A stretch of DNA of 64,000 bases, from positions 162,624,876 to 162,688,875 of the forward strand of contig BTPG01000002.1 of NCBI GenBank assembly GCA_036245525.1, written 5' to 3'. Below the pieces are notes generated by a model. It had not been told where the DNA came from. It made no database searches and was given only the letters and a program-made list of their open reading frames with translations. The translations under genes and the position numbers were made by a program. Positions within the stretch are counted from its first letter, which is position 1, and every line of letters starts with the position of its first letter. This DNA comes from Semisulcospira habei. Lineage: Eukaryota > Mollusca > Gastropoda > Semisulcospiridae. This document shows positions 8,350-19,700 of this stretch, one piece after another.

Positions 8350-9775
8350 GTTTACAAGGATGACGAGGTAAGGCCTTGGGTTGTGCCTATGCGGCCGGTG
8401 GAGAGAATACGGTGGCGCTGGCACAACTCGAGGAATTTTCGATTCGAATACGACCGAGCTTCGAGCCTTCGATTAAGTAGTGGGTTAGTGCACTCATGGT
8501 TGGGCTTTGTGTTACAGTATGCAGTTACGCACATGTTGGAGTTGCAAGGGCTTCCAGTGGCTGTTGGACACGCACTGCCGGTGTCTGACCTGCTCTGGCT
8601 GTTCCTCTTCCCGTCCCTGCAATGTGTGGGCCCCTTGGAAGGAACGCAAGTGGTCCCAGCTGTGGAAGTTCTATGGGCACAGATGGCCTGCGGTCGGAGT
8701 GAGACCCTCCGGCGACCGTTCCTACGCCAAGCCCCACAGCTTCGCTCTTACGAGCCACTACAGAGAAGGTAGGCCCTCCTTCTCAAGATAAGTCGCAGAA
8801 CCCTATCCCACTTGCAGGCCCTCAGAGTTCGAGGGCTGGGACGTTGGCCTGCGCAGTCTCGCATGGTCCCCAGGTATCAGCGACCAAGACTTTTACAACC
8901 CCTTCGCTCGGCCCCTTGGGTGGGGCGACCAGGACCACTCAGAAGAGGGCCGGCCTTGAGGCCGCGTGAATGGGACAGCCTTCGCCTCACAGCTCTCGGC
9001 GCTCCGAGGATAGCTCAGGCCGCCACACTCGCAGGGACAGCTACAGCCCGTTGCCAGCACGTTGGTCGCCACGCTCCCGGCGAACCGGATCCCCCGCACG
9101 TTCATGGACAAGTTCCTGCGCTGGAGGGCGTCACCTGGCCCAGACATGTTCTACTCGATCGTGGAGCAGATCGCATGGACACCGACGACTGAACTCTCCG
9201 TGGCGACGCACGAGGTCCCCGGCACGACTTGTGCCCGCCAGGGAACAAAGTTCGACTCGACGCTCCCCCATGGACCCCCGAGCAAGACAGGACCATGCTA
9301 CCGCTGGTGACAGTTACGCAGGGCGACACTGAGGTCTTCCTCCCACGCGGCCTTCCTCGCCCCCTGGTTCTCCACTCCGGTGCGTGGCTACTTCTTGGGA
9401 CAAGCCCTACAGAACCCCGCCGCACTGGACCCCTACGGGGCATGTCGTCGTCCGTCGGGATTCGCCGGACCCTGCGGCTTACGACTCGGACACCCTCAGT
9501 CTGCAACCAGAGGACTCAGCGGCGGTCCTTTTGGTTCCGGAGACCTTCTCCGACCCCCTGCAGGCCCCCCCCCCCCTCCCGCTTCCGATTTGGTAGGAGA
9601 GATTTGATTTCAGAGATCTCCCGGGCCTTGGACGAAGTGGCCCGCATCATCGCCCCCATTCTCCCGTTGGACGTGTGTCTGCCTTCACCACCGCTCAAGA
9701 GGAAGGCTGCGGCTTCAGTGGACGTTCCGTTCCAGGCGAAGCAATTCAAGTCTCTTCCCTAGCCTCAAGGTTTTT
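8350..9775 (+). pseudogene. DIRS copy 2 ORF1 (Gag-like) remnant
   Basis: A cysteine-rich motif at 8534-8602 (TCWSCKGFQW...CRCLTCSGC) has the form C-x2-C-x12-C-x2-C-x2-C, shared with copies 3 and 6. It is followed by the KWSQLWKFY block at about 8650-8676. The middle part is arginine/serine-rich and broken into several frames. The conserved C-terminal linker PSPPLKRKAAASVD...QFKSLP ends at 9762. Nothing of the helical C-terminal domain remains, because the LINE-associated deletion begins near 9800. Function by analogy is capsid or nucleic-acid binding. Confidence 0.65.
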
Positions 9776-9808
9776 GGGATCTGTCCGACTCCTTTGAACA
9801 GGAGATGG

Positions 9809-11087
9809 GTGTCCCGCAGGGCAGCATTCTATCTCCTGTTTTATTTAGCATTAAAATAATAACATTGTAAAGGCCGTCAAGGATGATTCTGAATGCTCTT
9901 TGCTTTGTGTGCACGAGGTCGAGGACTTGTGTCCCTTGAGAGGCGCTTGCAACTGTGTGTTGATCGCATCCAGGGGTGGGTGTCTCTCAGCGGATTCAGG
10001 TTCTCGCCCTCCAAGATTGTCTGTGTGCATTTTACTAACCAGACAAATATTTTTCCAGAACCTAGCCTGAGCATTGCTGGAGTGCCAATTCAGGTGGCCG
10101 AGGAGGCAAAGTTTTGGGGGATCATCTTTGACAAAAGACTGACCTTCTGCAAACATATTAATTACCTTAGAACCTCTTGTCAAAAGGCCCTTGATGTTCT
10201 TCGTGTCGTTCGTACTGACTGGGGTGCAGACCGCATTGTCTTACTTCGACTGTACCGGGCCCTTGTTCGGTCCAAACTGGATTACGGCTCTGTGGTATAT
10301 GGCTCGGCTTCCAAGTCTGTTCTACAGCATCTGAACACAATTCACCATCAAGGTCTGCGAATATGTCTGGGAGCCTTCAGGACATCTCCAGTTCCTAGTG
10401 TATATGTTGAGGCAGGGGAGCCTTTTCTCAGGCTCTGCCGCAACCGCCTCATGCTCAGCTACGTTCTGAAGCTGAAGGCCCATCCAGACAATCCTGCCTA
10501 TGATTGTGTTTTTAACCTGTCGTTTGCAGAGATTTACGATGCCCATCCGGGAGCTGTCCATCCACTTTCCTTCCATGTCCGACCTCATCTGCAGGCAGCC
10601 GGACAAAGTTTCGGAATCTCTGCAACACTTCACTCCACCCTGGCTACTACCGGTTCCTGACATCTTGCTGGACTTGACCGCCCACAAGAAGGATTGTACT
10701 CCACCAGCCATATACCAACAGAGCCTCAATGAACTCCTTTCAAGTTTTCCTGGCTATTGTCGTCTTTATACGGATGGGTCCAAGTCTGAGGATGGGAGAG
10801 TGGCTGCGGCTGCAGTGTCTTCTCGCCATCCTAGACGCCCATTTAAGCTCCGCCTCCCTGACCATTCCTCTGTATTTAGTGCAGAACTGCAGGCAATTCT
10901 GCTGGCACTCAAACATGCCTATCAGTCTCGGGAATGGAACTTCCTGATTCTGTCTGACTCTCTTTCTGCCCTGCAAGCCCTTCAGGGCGCGGGAGCAGAC
11001 CACCCACTGCTGGTGCAGATTAGAGAGCTTTACGCAGACTTGATAAAGGAATATTATGACATCATTTTTATTTGGGTCCCGGGTCAT
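9809..11087 (+). pseudogene. LINE RT C-terminus and RNase H (5' part)
   Basis: From 9893 the frame reads through ARGRGLVSLERRLQLCVDRI and LDYGSVVYGSAS (about 10281), then shifts near 10600 and goes on in the frame from 10500 to RNase H: YTDGSKSEDG (about 10768), VFSAELQAILLALK and LSDSLSALQAL. These supply the D, E and D catalytic residues. The FVDD-type RT box expected just before ARGRG is missing by a small deletion, so RT is dead. The frame runs to IWVPGH at 11087, exactly where a DNA transposon interrupts it; the last RNase H part follows at 13270. Confidence 0.75.
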
Positions 11088-11587
11088 CAGCCCTGAAAGT
11101 CTAAAATTTTGCCCACCAGCCTTTGGCTAGTGACTTGCAAGTTTTACTAGCCAAACTGAAAATGTTACTAGCCAAAACGGAAAATTTTACTACTGAAAAT
11201 AGCCCCCCAACTCAACAATATAATGTACCACAAGTGTTTGACGCCCAATGTTAGAGAGTGTTTTCTGCCCAGAGGCATTGAAAACAAATATTTGAACAGA
11301 CAATCATAACCAAGTTAATGTTTATGTCCTGACTTCAGGCTTTTGATAGTATCAAGTGGAGAAATAACTGACAAAATCCCCATGTGAACTGTGATGGGAT
11401 TTTTTATTTATTTATATTTTGTAAGTAGAGCTGGGCTTCTGTTTGCACAACAGGTTAAAGGGTCTGTAGATCCCCAGGTATAAATTTTAGAGGGTATACA
11501 GACCCCCAGACTAGCATTATAGAGGGTCCGCAGATTTATTTAAGAAAAACTGCATCATCTGTATGTTCCTTAAAATAAATTATCCAC

Positions 11588-11985
11588 ACCCGGGTCTGCC
11601 CTGGGGGACTTGGGTGGGATTAACTACATTTTAGTTCCCAGGCGTGAGGGTCACCCTGGTCAGCCCCACAGACAGGGTGTGTTTTTTCTGGGGCATGTGT
11701 TTCTGTCTACCCTTGGTCCATTCACCTGTATTTCTCTTTTTAAAACTCTCCCAACTGTCTGCACTGCCTGTAGCTCTTGATATTGGATGTGTGTTGCTAA
11801 ATGGTATTAGCTTTATTTAGGCCCCATGGCGGCGTAGGTTTATTTAACGTATTGGACCGGCTGGCGACATAAAGTACATTCAATATTCTGTTTCTTTTTT
11901 TTCACAAGCAGTGCAGGCACGTCCTGAGAAAGCCTTGTTGCTGTCGGGACGATAAACAATGTACAATCAATCAATCATTAAAATA
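11588..11985 (+). repeat. ~400-base interspersed repeat with TCAA-type tail (copy 1)
   Basis: It is nearly identical to 15495-15889, from GGGTCTGCCCTGGGGGACT to the ACAATGTACAATCAATCAA end. The simple-repeat tail suggests a SINE or a LINE 3' end. No protein is encoded. Confidence 0.75.
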
Positions 11986-12230
11986 AATTATCTCATTTCG
12001 CTCTCTCCTCTTTAAATGTGTTGTGTGTGTGTGTGTGTCCTTTCCATGATCTGATTCTTTAACTGGTGAGCTATCGCGCAAAAGCCTGTCTCCCTAGCTC
12101 TCTCACACACAGAAAAAAAGATCTCTATTTATTTATTTGTATGATCGTTTGATAATGTATTGTAACAGAGAATATAGCGTTTTCTGCTGAACGCGGCAGA
12201 TTGACAACCAAAGTGTGACTTGTCTAAACT

Positions 12231-12313
12231 GTGTGTGTGTGTGTGTGTGTTTGTGTGTGTGTGCTTGTGTGTGTATGTGTGTGTGTGTGTGTGTGTGTGC
12301 TGTGTGTGTGTGT
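12231..12313. repeat. (GT)n microsatellite
   Basis: About 80 bases of GT repeats broken by TTGTG and ATGTG units; a shorter run is at 12023-12038. Confidence 0.9.
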
Positions 12314-13269
12314 AAACTGATGTACTTCAAAGTTAGTTTCAACCCGTTTAACCACTCAGAACTGAGACGTGTTTCTCCAATGTTTGCCTAATAACTGTGT
12401 ACCAGAAGATCAGTGGATCGACCACGATTAAAAAAAAAAACTGACAAACTTATTTCTGTTCAAATTTCTGGACTTGCTTTTTGAGTTTGCCTCAGTGCAC
12501 ATTGCGCATGCCATTCGAGTGCCGTCGAGCTTTAGCCATGGAAATACACTCAGCACAGCCACATGATGGACTCCGGAAAACTGTGTCGTAGCGGCGGCGG
12601 TGCCACACACGGCCCAGGGGTAGCATTTCTAGTACTGTCGCTTGTCGATGGAGATGGCGATGTCGAAGTGCAACTTTCTTCTTCAGTTAGCGATTATCAA
12701 GATCAGACGGTGCCGGATTAAAGAATCCGAAGCATTCCAGCTCTTCCTTTGCTTTTTCTCCGCCATGTACAACTTCGTTCTAGATCGAAAGCGAAACGCA
12801 CGATGCCGTATCCCATAATAGTATGTACGGTGACGTCACAGCAAGTAACGCGTTCAACATGTAGCGCGCACTTTGTAATAACATGCTGACACCACACATA
12901 AACTAACAGTTTGCCCGCCCTGTTACACTCGCACGGACGCCGGCGTCGGGTCGATTCTGAACGCAGCCGCGACTGAGCGAGCCACTTAAACGAACCAATT
13001 TGGCACTAAAAATAGAACGACTGTCGCCGACCACTGTTATGGTACGCACAGTTCGAGTGACGTGTTCGGCTACTGCCGCAAAGTGATGTAGGCGACTCGC
13101 GGTGCGGTCAGGTCACGCGCCGGCGTACCTGATGTTCGGCTGGCGGTTAGCCGTTGGATTGAAAAACGCACGAGCGCACTCGCATTTGGCGAGTGAGTAT
13201 TTTTTTTTACTCGCCAAATAAAAAATTCACTCGCCATGGCGAGTAAATTACTCGCCATTTTCAGGGCTG

Positions 13270-13757
13270 GTCATGTGGGAATTGAAGGCAACAGGATCGC
13301 AGATTCTGCTGCCAACAGTGCCCGCAGTGACCCTGTCCCTGACACACAGACTGTTTATAGTGATTTTAAACCTGTGATTAGTGCGTACATAGCCCGTGAG
13401 TGGTAGTCCGAGTGGGACAAAGAGGAAGTGAACAAGCTGCATGATGCTCTTCCTACGGTGTCCGACAGTCTACCTTTCCGCTGCGGCAGCCGCCGTGAGG
13501 AGACTGTCCTTACTCGGCTCCACATTGGGCACACGTATGTTACGCACTCTTACTTACTTAAACAGGATGAGCGTCCATGCTGTTTTGCCTGTGATGAGCA
13601 GTTTTCTGTTCGACACTTTTTGTTGTATTGTGCCGATCTAATTGACACGAGATATAAACACTTCACAGCAGACTCCTTGAAGGTTTTGTTCCGTTATGTT
13701 CCCCCAGACAAAATCTTCAATTTCTTGAGAGAATGCAATATTTTTAACAAGATCTGA
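13270..13757 (+). pseudogene. LINE RNase H C-terminus and cysteine-rich tail
   Basis: The segment continues from the interrupted frame: VGIEGNRIADSAANSA carries the last RNase H aspartate. A TAG stop replaces a codon at 13404. The tail (13428-13757) has LLKQDERPCCFACDEQFSVRH, a C-x2-C-x5-H-type finger, then ends at NIFNKI. A homologous tail in the truncated copy at 52789-53382 supports the reading. Confidence 0.75.
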
Positions 13758-13984
13758 GCATTCATAGACTCTGTGAATTTCTTTATTTTGCCCTTTTTGA
13801 GAGTCTGTAGACGTTTCTTTTAAAGACTCGTGCGACATTTTAGCCTGACATTTTTAAGATATATTTACATCTTGTCTTAAGACCTTGCTTTTAGTCTGGC
13901 TGACCAGATTTTTACCCATCCCGCCGTGAGATGGCCTTAGTCGCCTGCTCGGCATTAAACCCAAATAACTAACTAACTCACTCC

Positions 13985-14897
13985 CCCACGGCACTGACTA
14001 TGCCGCAGCTGGCCGAGTTCTTGTGGCTGTTCAGAGAGCAGAACTTGGCCCTGATCACCATCAGAGGCTACCTCTTCATGGTGGCGGACACGTTTCGACA
14101 CCTGGGGCTGCCAGACCCGGGAGCTTGCAAGGACCTCTCGTACCTGATGGCCGACTTCAACCTCCAGCGCCCGGTCACCCTCTCTCTCCTTTCACGCTGA
14201 GACCTAGCTTGGCTTTTAACTTGGCTGAACTCCAGTCGGTTCGAGCCTCTTCCCTTGGCCCGCCTCACAGACGTAACCAGGAAGACCTGCTTCCTCCTGG
14301 CCCTCGCAACAGAGGCCAGAGTGAGCGAGCTGCATGCCCTGTCCCTGGACCCTACGTGCCTACAGTTCCGGGCAGGTGGGGCAGTAGACCTCCTGCCCAA
14401 CCCCACTTTCTTGGCCAAGAATAGACTCCCCTCGGCTGCGCCTCAGGTGATGAGTCTATGCCCGCTCACATGGTTTGACCGCTTTCCAACGTCCCGGCTG
14501 CAGGACCCGGTTCGCGCATTGAAGGTGTACCTCAAAAGAGTAAAGCCCATCAGGAGAGGCCGCTCTTGCCTCTTCCTGCCCTTGGGTCGGGCTGACATCT
14601 CCGCCCAGACGATATCCTCCTGGCTGCGATGGGTCATCCGCTCCACATACAAAGAGATCTCTCCAGAAGGGGCTAAGAGATTGCGGATACGGGCGCAAGG
14701 AATCACAGTGGTCGCAACCAGCATCGCTTTCGACCGCAACTGCGCAGCCAGGGACATCATAGCAGCTGTCGGGTGGCGAGCAGAGTCCACCTTCGCCCGC
14801 TGATATCGCCAAGACCTCTCCGCACAATGAGAGACCTGGCACTCGTCAAAGACATCTCGGCGGCGCAACATTTCCTCCGGGCGTCTCCCGCGACATA
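13985..14897 (+). pseudogene. DIRS copy 2 tyrosine recombinase
   Basis: Frames at 14000-14200 and 14255-14803 carry TMPQLAEFLWLFREQNLA, the RKTCFLLALATEARVSELHA block with the first catalytic arginine, and SAQTISSWLRWVIRS. The second box, HEVRA in other copies, reads AQGIT here, so both the histidine and the arginine are lost. A TGA stop stands directly before the nucleophile tyrosine (TFAR-stop-Y, about 14801). The recombinase is therefore inactive for three separate reasons. Confidence 0.8.
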
Positions 14898-14994
14898 GGT
14901 AAACCTTAGCTGAATTCGTCAGGAGGTTGCCCCTTGAAGCTAAGCGTATTGCAGTGGCACGGCTTGGGCGGCACCCTCCTCCTTTTCGCTATTC

Positions 14995-15041
14995 TTCCAT
15001 ACAGTAATGCCATCGGTATGGATTTTGAAGAAACAAATGTA
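14995..15041 (+). repeat. Left half of DIRS copy 2 internal palindrome
   Basis: AGTAATGCCATCGG to CAAATGTA. The other half continues at 21613 (TTCTCTAAAAG...) after DIRS copy 3. Confidence 0.75.
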
Positions 15042-15250
15042 TTTGTTTCCTCAAAAACATTACCGATGACATTACTATATGGAAGCGTCTACTAGCTTAC
15101 CCAGTTTCAGCCTAAGAACCTGTTGTGTTCCTACACAACCAGGGAGGCAACTCAGGTAACTGTAACCAGGGCCGTGAGTAGCTTCCCATCCCTGCCCATC
15201 CGGTCACGTGCCACGTGGTGTCACGCCAGTCGTTCTACTTAGCTTACAGT
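15042..15250 (+). repeat. DIRS copy 3 left inverted terminal repeat
   Basis: The stretch AGCTTACCCAGTTTCAGCCT with ...TGTTGTGTTCCTACACAACC pairs with 21480-21545. The outermost bases TTTGTTTCCTC abut the target core. Confidence 0.82.
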
Positions 15251-15494
15251 GAACAGACGTGTTCTAGCCTACAGGACCTTGACCTTGACTGTGTATGGTA
15301 TGACCGGTTCTCTAAGGGCTGGTCGTCTTGGAATTTTGTGTTCCTTGGATTACGTTTTACGGTGGATTTCTGGTGGTGCCTTTCCTTCAGGGACTCTGTG
15401 GGTGCAGTGGTTCGGGGGTTTGGTGTGACTTGGGACTTCGTTTCCCGCCCAGCGCCCTCTGTGGTTTGTGTGGAGCGTCCTCCCCCCCCCCCCC

Positions 15495-15889
15495 CCCACC
15501 TGGGTCTGCCCTGGGGGACTAGGGTGGGGTTAACTATTTTTTAGTTACCAGGGTCACCCTGGTCAGCCCCACAGGGTGGGTTTTCTCCGCTATTCTGGGG
15601 CATGTGTTTCTGTCTACCCTTGGTCCATTCACCTGTATTTTCCTTTTTTAAAGTCTCCCTACTGCCTGCGCTGTCTGTAGCTCTTGATATTGGATGTGTG
15701 TTGCTAAATGGTCTTAGCTTTATTTAGGCCCCATGTCATAGGTTTATTTAACGTATTGGACCGGCTGGCGACATACATTCAATATTTTGTTTATTTTTTT
15801 GTGTTTTCTTTTCTTCACAAGCAGCGCAGACTTTCCTGAGAAAGTCTTGTTGCTGTCGAGACATTAAGCAATGTACAATCAATCAACCC
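15495..15889 (+). repeat. ~400-base interspersed repeat with TCAA-type tail (copy 2)
   Basis: It matches 11588-11985. Here it follows a poly-C run (15481-15496) in the leader of DIRS copy 3 and ends ACAATGTACAATCAATCAA. Confidence 0.75.
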
Positions 15890-15899
15890 TGTCCCTGCT

Positions 15900-18390
15900 A
15901 CCATGGAAAGGTAAGGTCTCAGTCTTTGCCCGCGGCAGGCCCTTGGGCCAGGCGCCGGCTTCGTCCGTGGATCCTTTGCATATGATAACAGGCGTCCCAG
16001 TAGGAAGGCCCGGGCTTCTTATAAACACTGTCTAACGCATCATTAGCAAGTGATCGTGGACACGCGCCTCAGCTGACCAAGCCCAGCTGAAGCTCGGGCC
16101 AGGCCATAAAACTTGCCAAATGCCAGGCGGCACGTGCCGTCCCCATTAACAGGTGGTCTGTTTAGAAAAGAGCTGCTGGGACGCTATACAGGAGCTTGTT
16201 ATGATATGACTATCGCTCGTCACAGGTCGCTTTTCGCTTGTATTCGTTGGTGTGGCCTCGGGGACCCCGCGCCCATTCGCCTTTCACGTTTGATGTGTGT
16301 TGCAGCGGCCAGTTCGCACCTGCCTAGGTTGCAGCGACTTCCGATGGCCGAGCGATAAACACAGGGTCTGTCTCCCCTGCTCTGGCTGCGTCTCCGACCA
16401 ACTTACGATGTATGCTTCACCTGGCCTGAGCACCGTTGGTCGCAGCTTTGGAGCTTTTGGTGCCGCAAGCGCCCGATGTCGGCAGTTGACCGCCCGTCCG
16501 CCATGGCGCCCCTCTCCTTGCCAGGAGAAGAGACTAGTCTGCTCAGAGCTTGGGGAAAGATCGACACATCAGGCCCATTTCTACACCTCAGGTCCCAAGG
16601 CCTTGTCTACCGTTGTGCCCTTTCGGACCTGATACGCCCGCTCCTTGGAGGAGACCGGCTTACAGCGAGCCTTACTCAGGTCCACCCACCTGTACCCCGC
16701 AATGTGGATACAGATCCTAGGGACTCCTTACGCAAGGACAAACCTGCTCACTCCTGCCAGGAGTTTAGCCGGCAGTGAGCCTTCCTCACTGAAGTCCGCT
16801 CGCTTGGACCCCGCGCTGCGGACGTGGATGCACTGGGCCCTGACGCTTCACGTAGGGACAAGCCCGCTCCCTCCCACTGGGAGGATAGCCAGCAACGAGC
16901 CTTCCTCACTGAGGGCCGCTCACAGCGACCTTCATCTCTACGTCCCAGGACACAGGACGGACCGGACAGATCGCAAGACGACAGGAGCCCGTGCTCCCCT
17001 GCTCGGTGGGTGGGACCCCTACAAAAGACCGAGATGTGCGACGCAGCCCAGGTCCTCCTCATCCTCGTCTCACTCGGTGGTTTCACGTGACTTTAACCGC
17101 GCTCTCCATCGCACTCGTCCCGGCGTCGGACCCGGTGGCCCCCCCCCACACCCCACCCCCCTCCGCTTGGCACCATGGATGGAGCTCGCCTGTTCGGACC
17201 CGACAGCTCCGCTCACCCCGTCGCAGTCGCTACCCCGAGATGTGCGCCAAGCACGTTCCAGCGCCGCCCCGCCCTGTTGTCCCTCCAGGCATGTTTCGTC
17301 CCATGACTCACCCGGCAAGCAACAACGGAGCTCTAGGAGGACTTCTTCCGGTACATCCCCCAGCCTCGGATGTCGTGACGTGGCCAGCGTGACCCCTGGC
17401 TCCCTCGCTTCCTCCCGGGATGGTTCCCGGAATCCCCGCCGCTCGACACGCGCCTCTTGGTAGAGGATGACGCCCTGAGTCTGCAGCCAGATGACTCCAT
17501 CTCTGCTCTCCTCGGCGTGGACAGTAAGTCTCCCTCTCCCTGCCAGCCAATCGTCGTCATTCCCTAGATGAAGCGGCTCGTCTCCTTGCAGCTTGTCTCC
17601 CTGCTGAGGCCTGCCCCCAATCCCTCCCGCTTCAGAGAAAGGTCTCAGCCTTGTCGACGCCGGCCATCAAGTCAAGAGGATGAAGACGCTTCCCCAGCCC
17701 CCGTGCTTTAAGGACCTTGCTGCCGCCTTCTCCGCGCTTCGGCTACTGGGTCCCTCACGCGAGGCTGTCTCCTTCTCTGACCGTAAGTGGCCTTCTGTCC
17801 TGGACCACCTTCCATCAGGACTGTTATGCAGGCCATTCACAGGCTTTCTCCTGTCCCCTTCCCGAGGTGGATCCTTCGGCGCTTCCTTTGGCAGGCGAGA
17901 CTGGACAGGCACGGCGTAGCGTTTCCCACGGCTTAGGCAGGACGGCGTCCCTGGTTCACAACTCTTTGGCTTGTTCAGGTTTCTTGGAGCTTCTGACTCA
18001 AGCGTTCGTCCGTCGCGTCGAGGACGCCTGGCACTCGTCCATCTCGCCCCTGTTGGGAGACCTCCTCGCTCTAGCAGTGGCAGCTACCTGCGCAGAGTAT
18101 CACTCCTCTGCCAATGCCATGGCCGCCGCCTCGAATTGTGACTTGATGCGTCGGGATGCCCTGCTACAGTCCTGTCATGGCCTTCCTCCGGAGGTGAAGT
18201 TGCAGCTACGTCGCGCTCCCCTTGGTGGCTCCCTCCTCTTCGGCCCCACATGGCAGACGGTGAAGGAAGCAAGCAAGGACCTCTGGCCCAGCAGCGACGC
18301 TCCTCCCCGCTTTCAGGCAGCCTGCAAGGCCGTGGGTCGCGTCCTGCGGTCAGAGTCTCCTCCGCCGCTACGACGCTCTCCCTTGTAGAC
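15900..18390 (+). pseudogene. DIRS copy 3 ORF1 (Gag-like)
   Basis: The N-terminal cysteine motif (16321-16389, TCLGCSDFRWP...CLPCSGC) is intact. It is followed by about three tandem ~105-base units (16620-16960) with the recurring coding theme SEPSSL..ARLDPALRT. An Arg/Ser-rich middle follows, then the linker KRM.TLPQPPC and the C-terminal helical domain (17930-18290: GRTASLVHNSLACSGFLELL and HSSANAMAAASNCDLM). The frame changes several times, so no full-length product can be made. A structural, RNA-binding role is inferred from position and composition. Confidence 0.65.
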
Positions 18391-18399
18391 CGAGTTCCG

Positions 18400-19685
18400 A
18401 TCGACCAGCTCAAGCTGACGCCCTTCGCGGCGAGGTCTCCGCTCTACTGCAGAAGGACGCCACAGAGGTAGTCTCGCGTCCCGACTCCCCAGCCTTCTAC
18501 AGCCACCTCTTCATGGTACCCAAGCCGCGCGTCAGTTGGTGACCTGTCATCGATCTCTCGGCACTGAACGGGGTACATCTCAGCCCTGTCCGTTCGCATG
18601 GAGACAGCCAGGGCCCTTAAGGCCGCCATGCAGCCCATAGATTTCGCCGTCAGTCTGGACCTGTCTGACGCGTATCTCCATGTCCCCATGCATCCCGCCT
18701 CCCGACGGTACCTGCGCTTCGCCTTCGACAGCGTGGTCTACCAATTTCGGGCCCTCTCATTCGGCCTCAACCTCAGCCCATGGGTCTTCACCCGCATCAT
18801 GGACGCCATCGTTGCCTAGGCCAGACAGTCGTCCACCAGTCCGACCTTGAACTATTTGGACGACCTCCTTCTGAGGAACCAGTCGGAGGCCACTCTAGTG
18901 ACGGACAGGGAAGTCAAGGCAACGCAGGCAAGTCGGATCTCACACCTTCCCACTGGTTTGTACACCTCGGCCTGGAATTTGCGACCGACCTCAACCGGGT
19001 GAGTCTTCCAGAGCCTCGGATCCAGAAGCTGGCTGCCTTGGCCCGCCAGGTGGCCCAAGAGGATGCAGTTCCCGCCAGAGCTTGGCTCCATCTTCTCGGC
19101 CTGATGAATGCAGCGGTGGACCTCCTGCCACTCGGTCATCCTTACTCCCGGCCTCTCCAGCTGCATTTCCTTCTCCACTGGCGTCCGTCCTCCGGTGATC
19201 TCACTGCCCCGGTACCTGTTCCGCAGATGCTTCGTCCCCATCTGCGACGCTGGTCGGACCATTCATGGCTTGCGTCAGGAGTTCCTCTGGCCTCACCCCC
19301 GCCCCAGCTTTCGCTCTGCGTGGATGCAAGTCTTGCTGGGTGGGGTGCTCACCTGCTACTGAAGTTCCTCACGACGTCCGGCCGCTGGCCTCTGGACCTG
19401 GCAGACAGGCACATCAACTGGTTGGAACTGAACGCAGTTTGGCAAGCCCTCATCGTGTGGGAGTTTGGCCTCCGTCCCCAGGAGCTCCTCGTCCTCTCGG
19501 ACAACTCCACGGTGGTTTTCTACATCCAGAAACAGGGCGGGACGCGCTCCCCCGACCTGGTCCTGCGCTGGTTTGAAGACCGAGGCATCTTCCTCCGAGC
19601 GTGGCACATTCCGGGACACCTGAACATCCTAGCCGACTCCCTCTCGCGGCGTGGCCAGCTACTCCACACGGAATGGACTCTGTGA
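18400..19685 (+). pseudogene. DIRS copy 3 reverse transcriptase - RNase H
   Basis: The RT palm is seen at 18598-18819: DFAVSLDLSDAYLHVPMH and LSFGLNLSPWVFTRI. A TAG stop (18819) and a frame change separate it from the YLDD box at 18853-18864. The 301-codon frame 18780-19685 holds the connection and an apparently complete RNase H: LCVDASLAGWGAHLL, the WLELNAVW block, VLSDNSTVVFYIQ and NILADSLSRR give the catalytic D, E, D and D. RNase H is therefore the best preserved domain of this copy. Confidence 0.82.
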
Positions 19686-19700
19686 CCGGACATCTTTCAG

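Larger units (their letters stand above)
11088..13269. mobile_element. Non-autonomous DNA transposon with CAGCCCTGAAA inverted repeats
   Basis: It begins CAGCCCTGAAA and ends TTTCAGGGCTG, flanked by GTCAT at 11083-11087 and 13270-13274. Removing it restores the LINE RNase H frame (..VPGH-VGIEGN..). Subterminal repeats TACTAGCCAAA (left) and CTCGCCA (right, four times at 13200-13257, both orientations) look like transposase-binding arrays. No transposase ORF is present. A 400-base interspersed repeat (11588-11985) and a long (GT)n tract (12231-12313) lie inside. A CAG-start TIR with a 5-bp duplication fits a hAT relative; that class call is tentative. Confidence 0.8.
9800..13978 (+). mobile_element. 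5'-truncated RNase H-bearing LINE (I/Nimb-like), split by a DNA transposon
   Basis: It starts inside the RT domain at GVPQGSILSPV (9809), continues through the RT thumb and connection, and ends in an RNase H domain and a C-terminal cysteine-rich tail. The 3' end carries CCGCCGTGAGATGG... and a (TAAC)n tail. A related truncated copy is at 52789-53382. Because DIRS sequence from ORF1 to the recombinase is missing around it, the insertion probably came with a deletion or landed in an already deleted copy; no clear target duplication is visible. Clade placement with RNase H-bearing I-group LINEs rests on domain order. Confidence 0.75.

Noticed and set aside
12133..12342. Histidine/threonine-rich open frame on the minus strand.
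   Set aside because: It is a translated (GT)n microsatellite.
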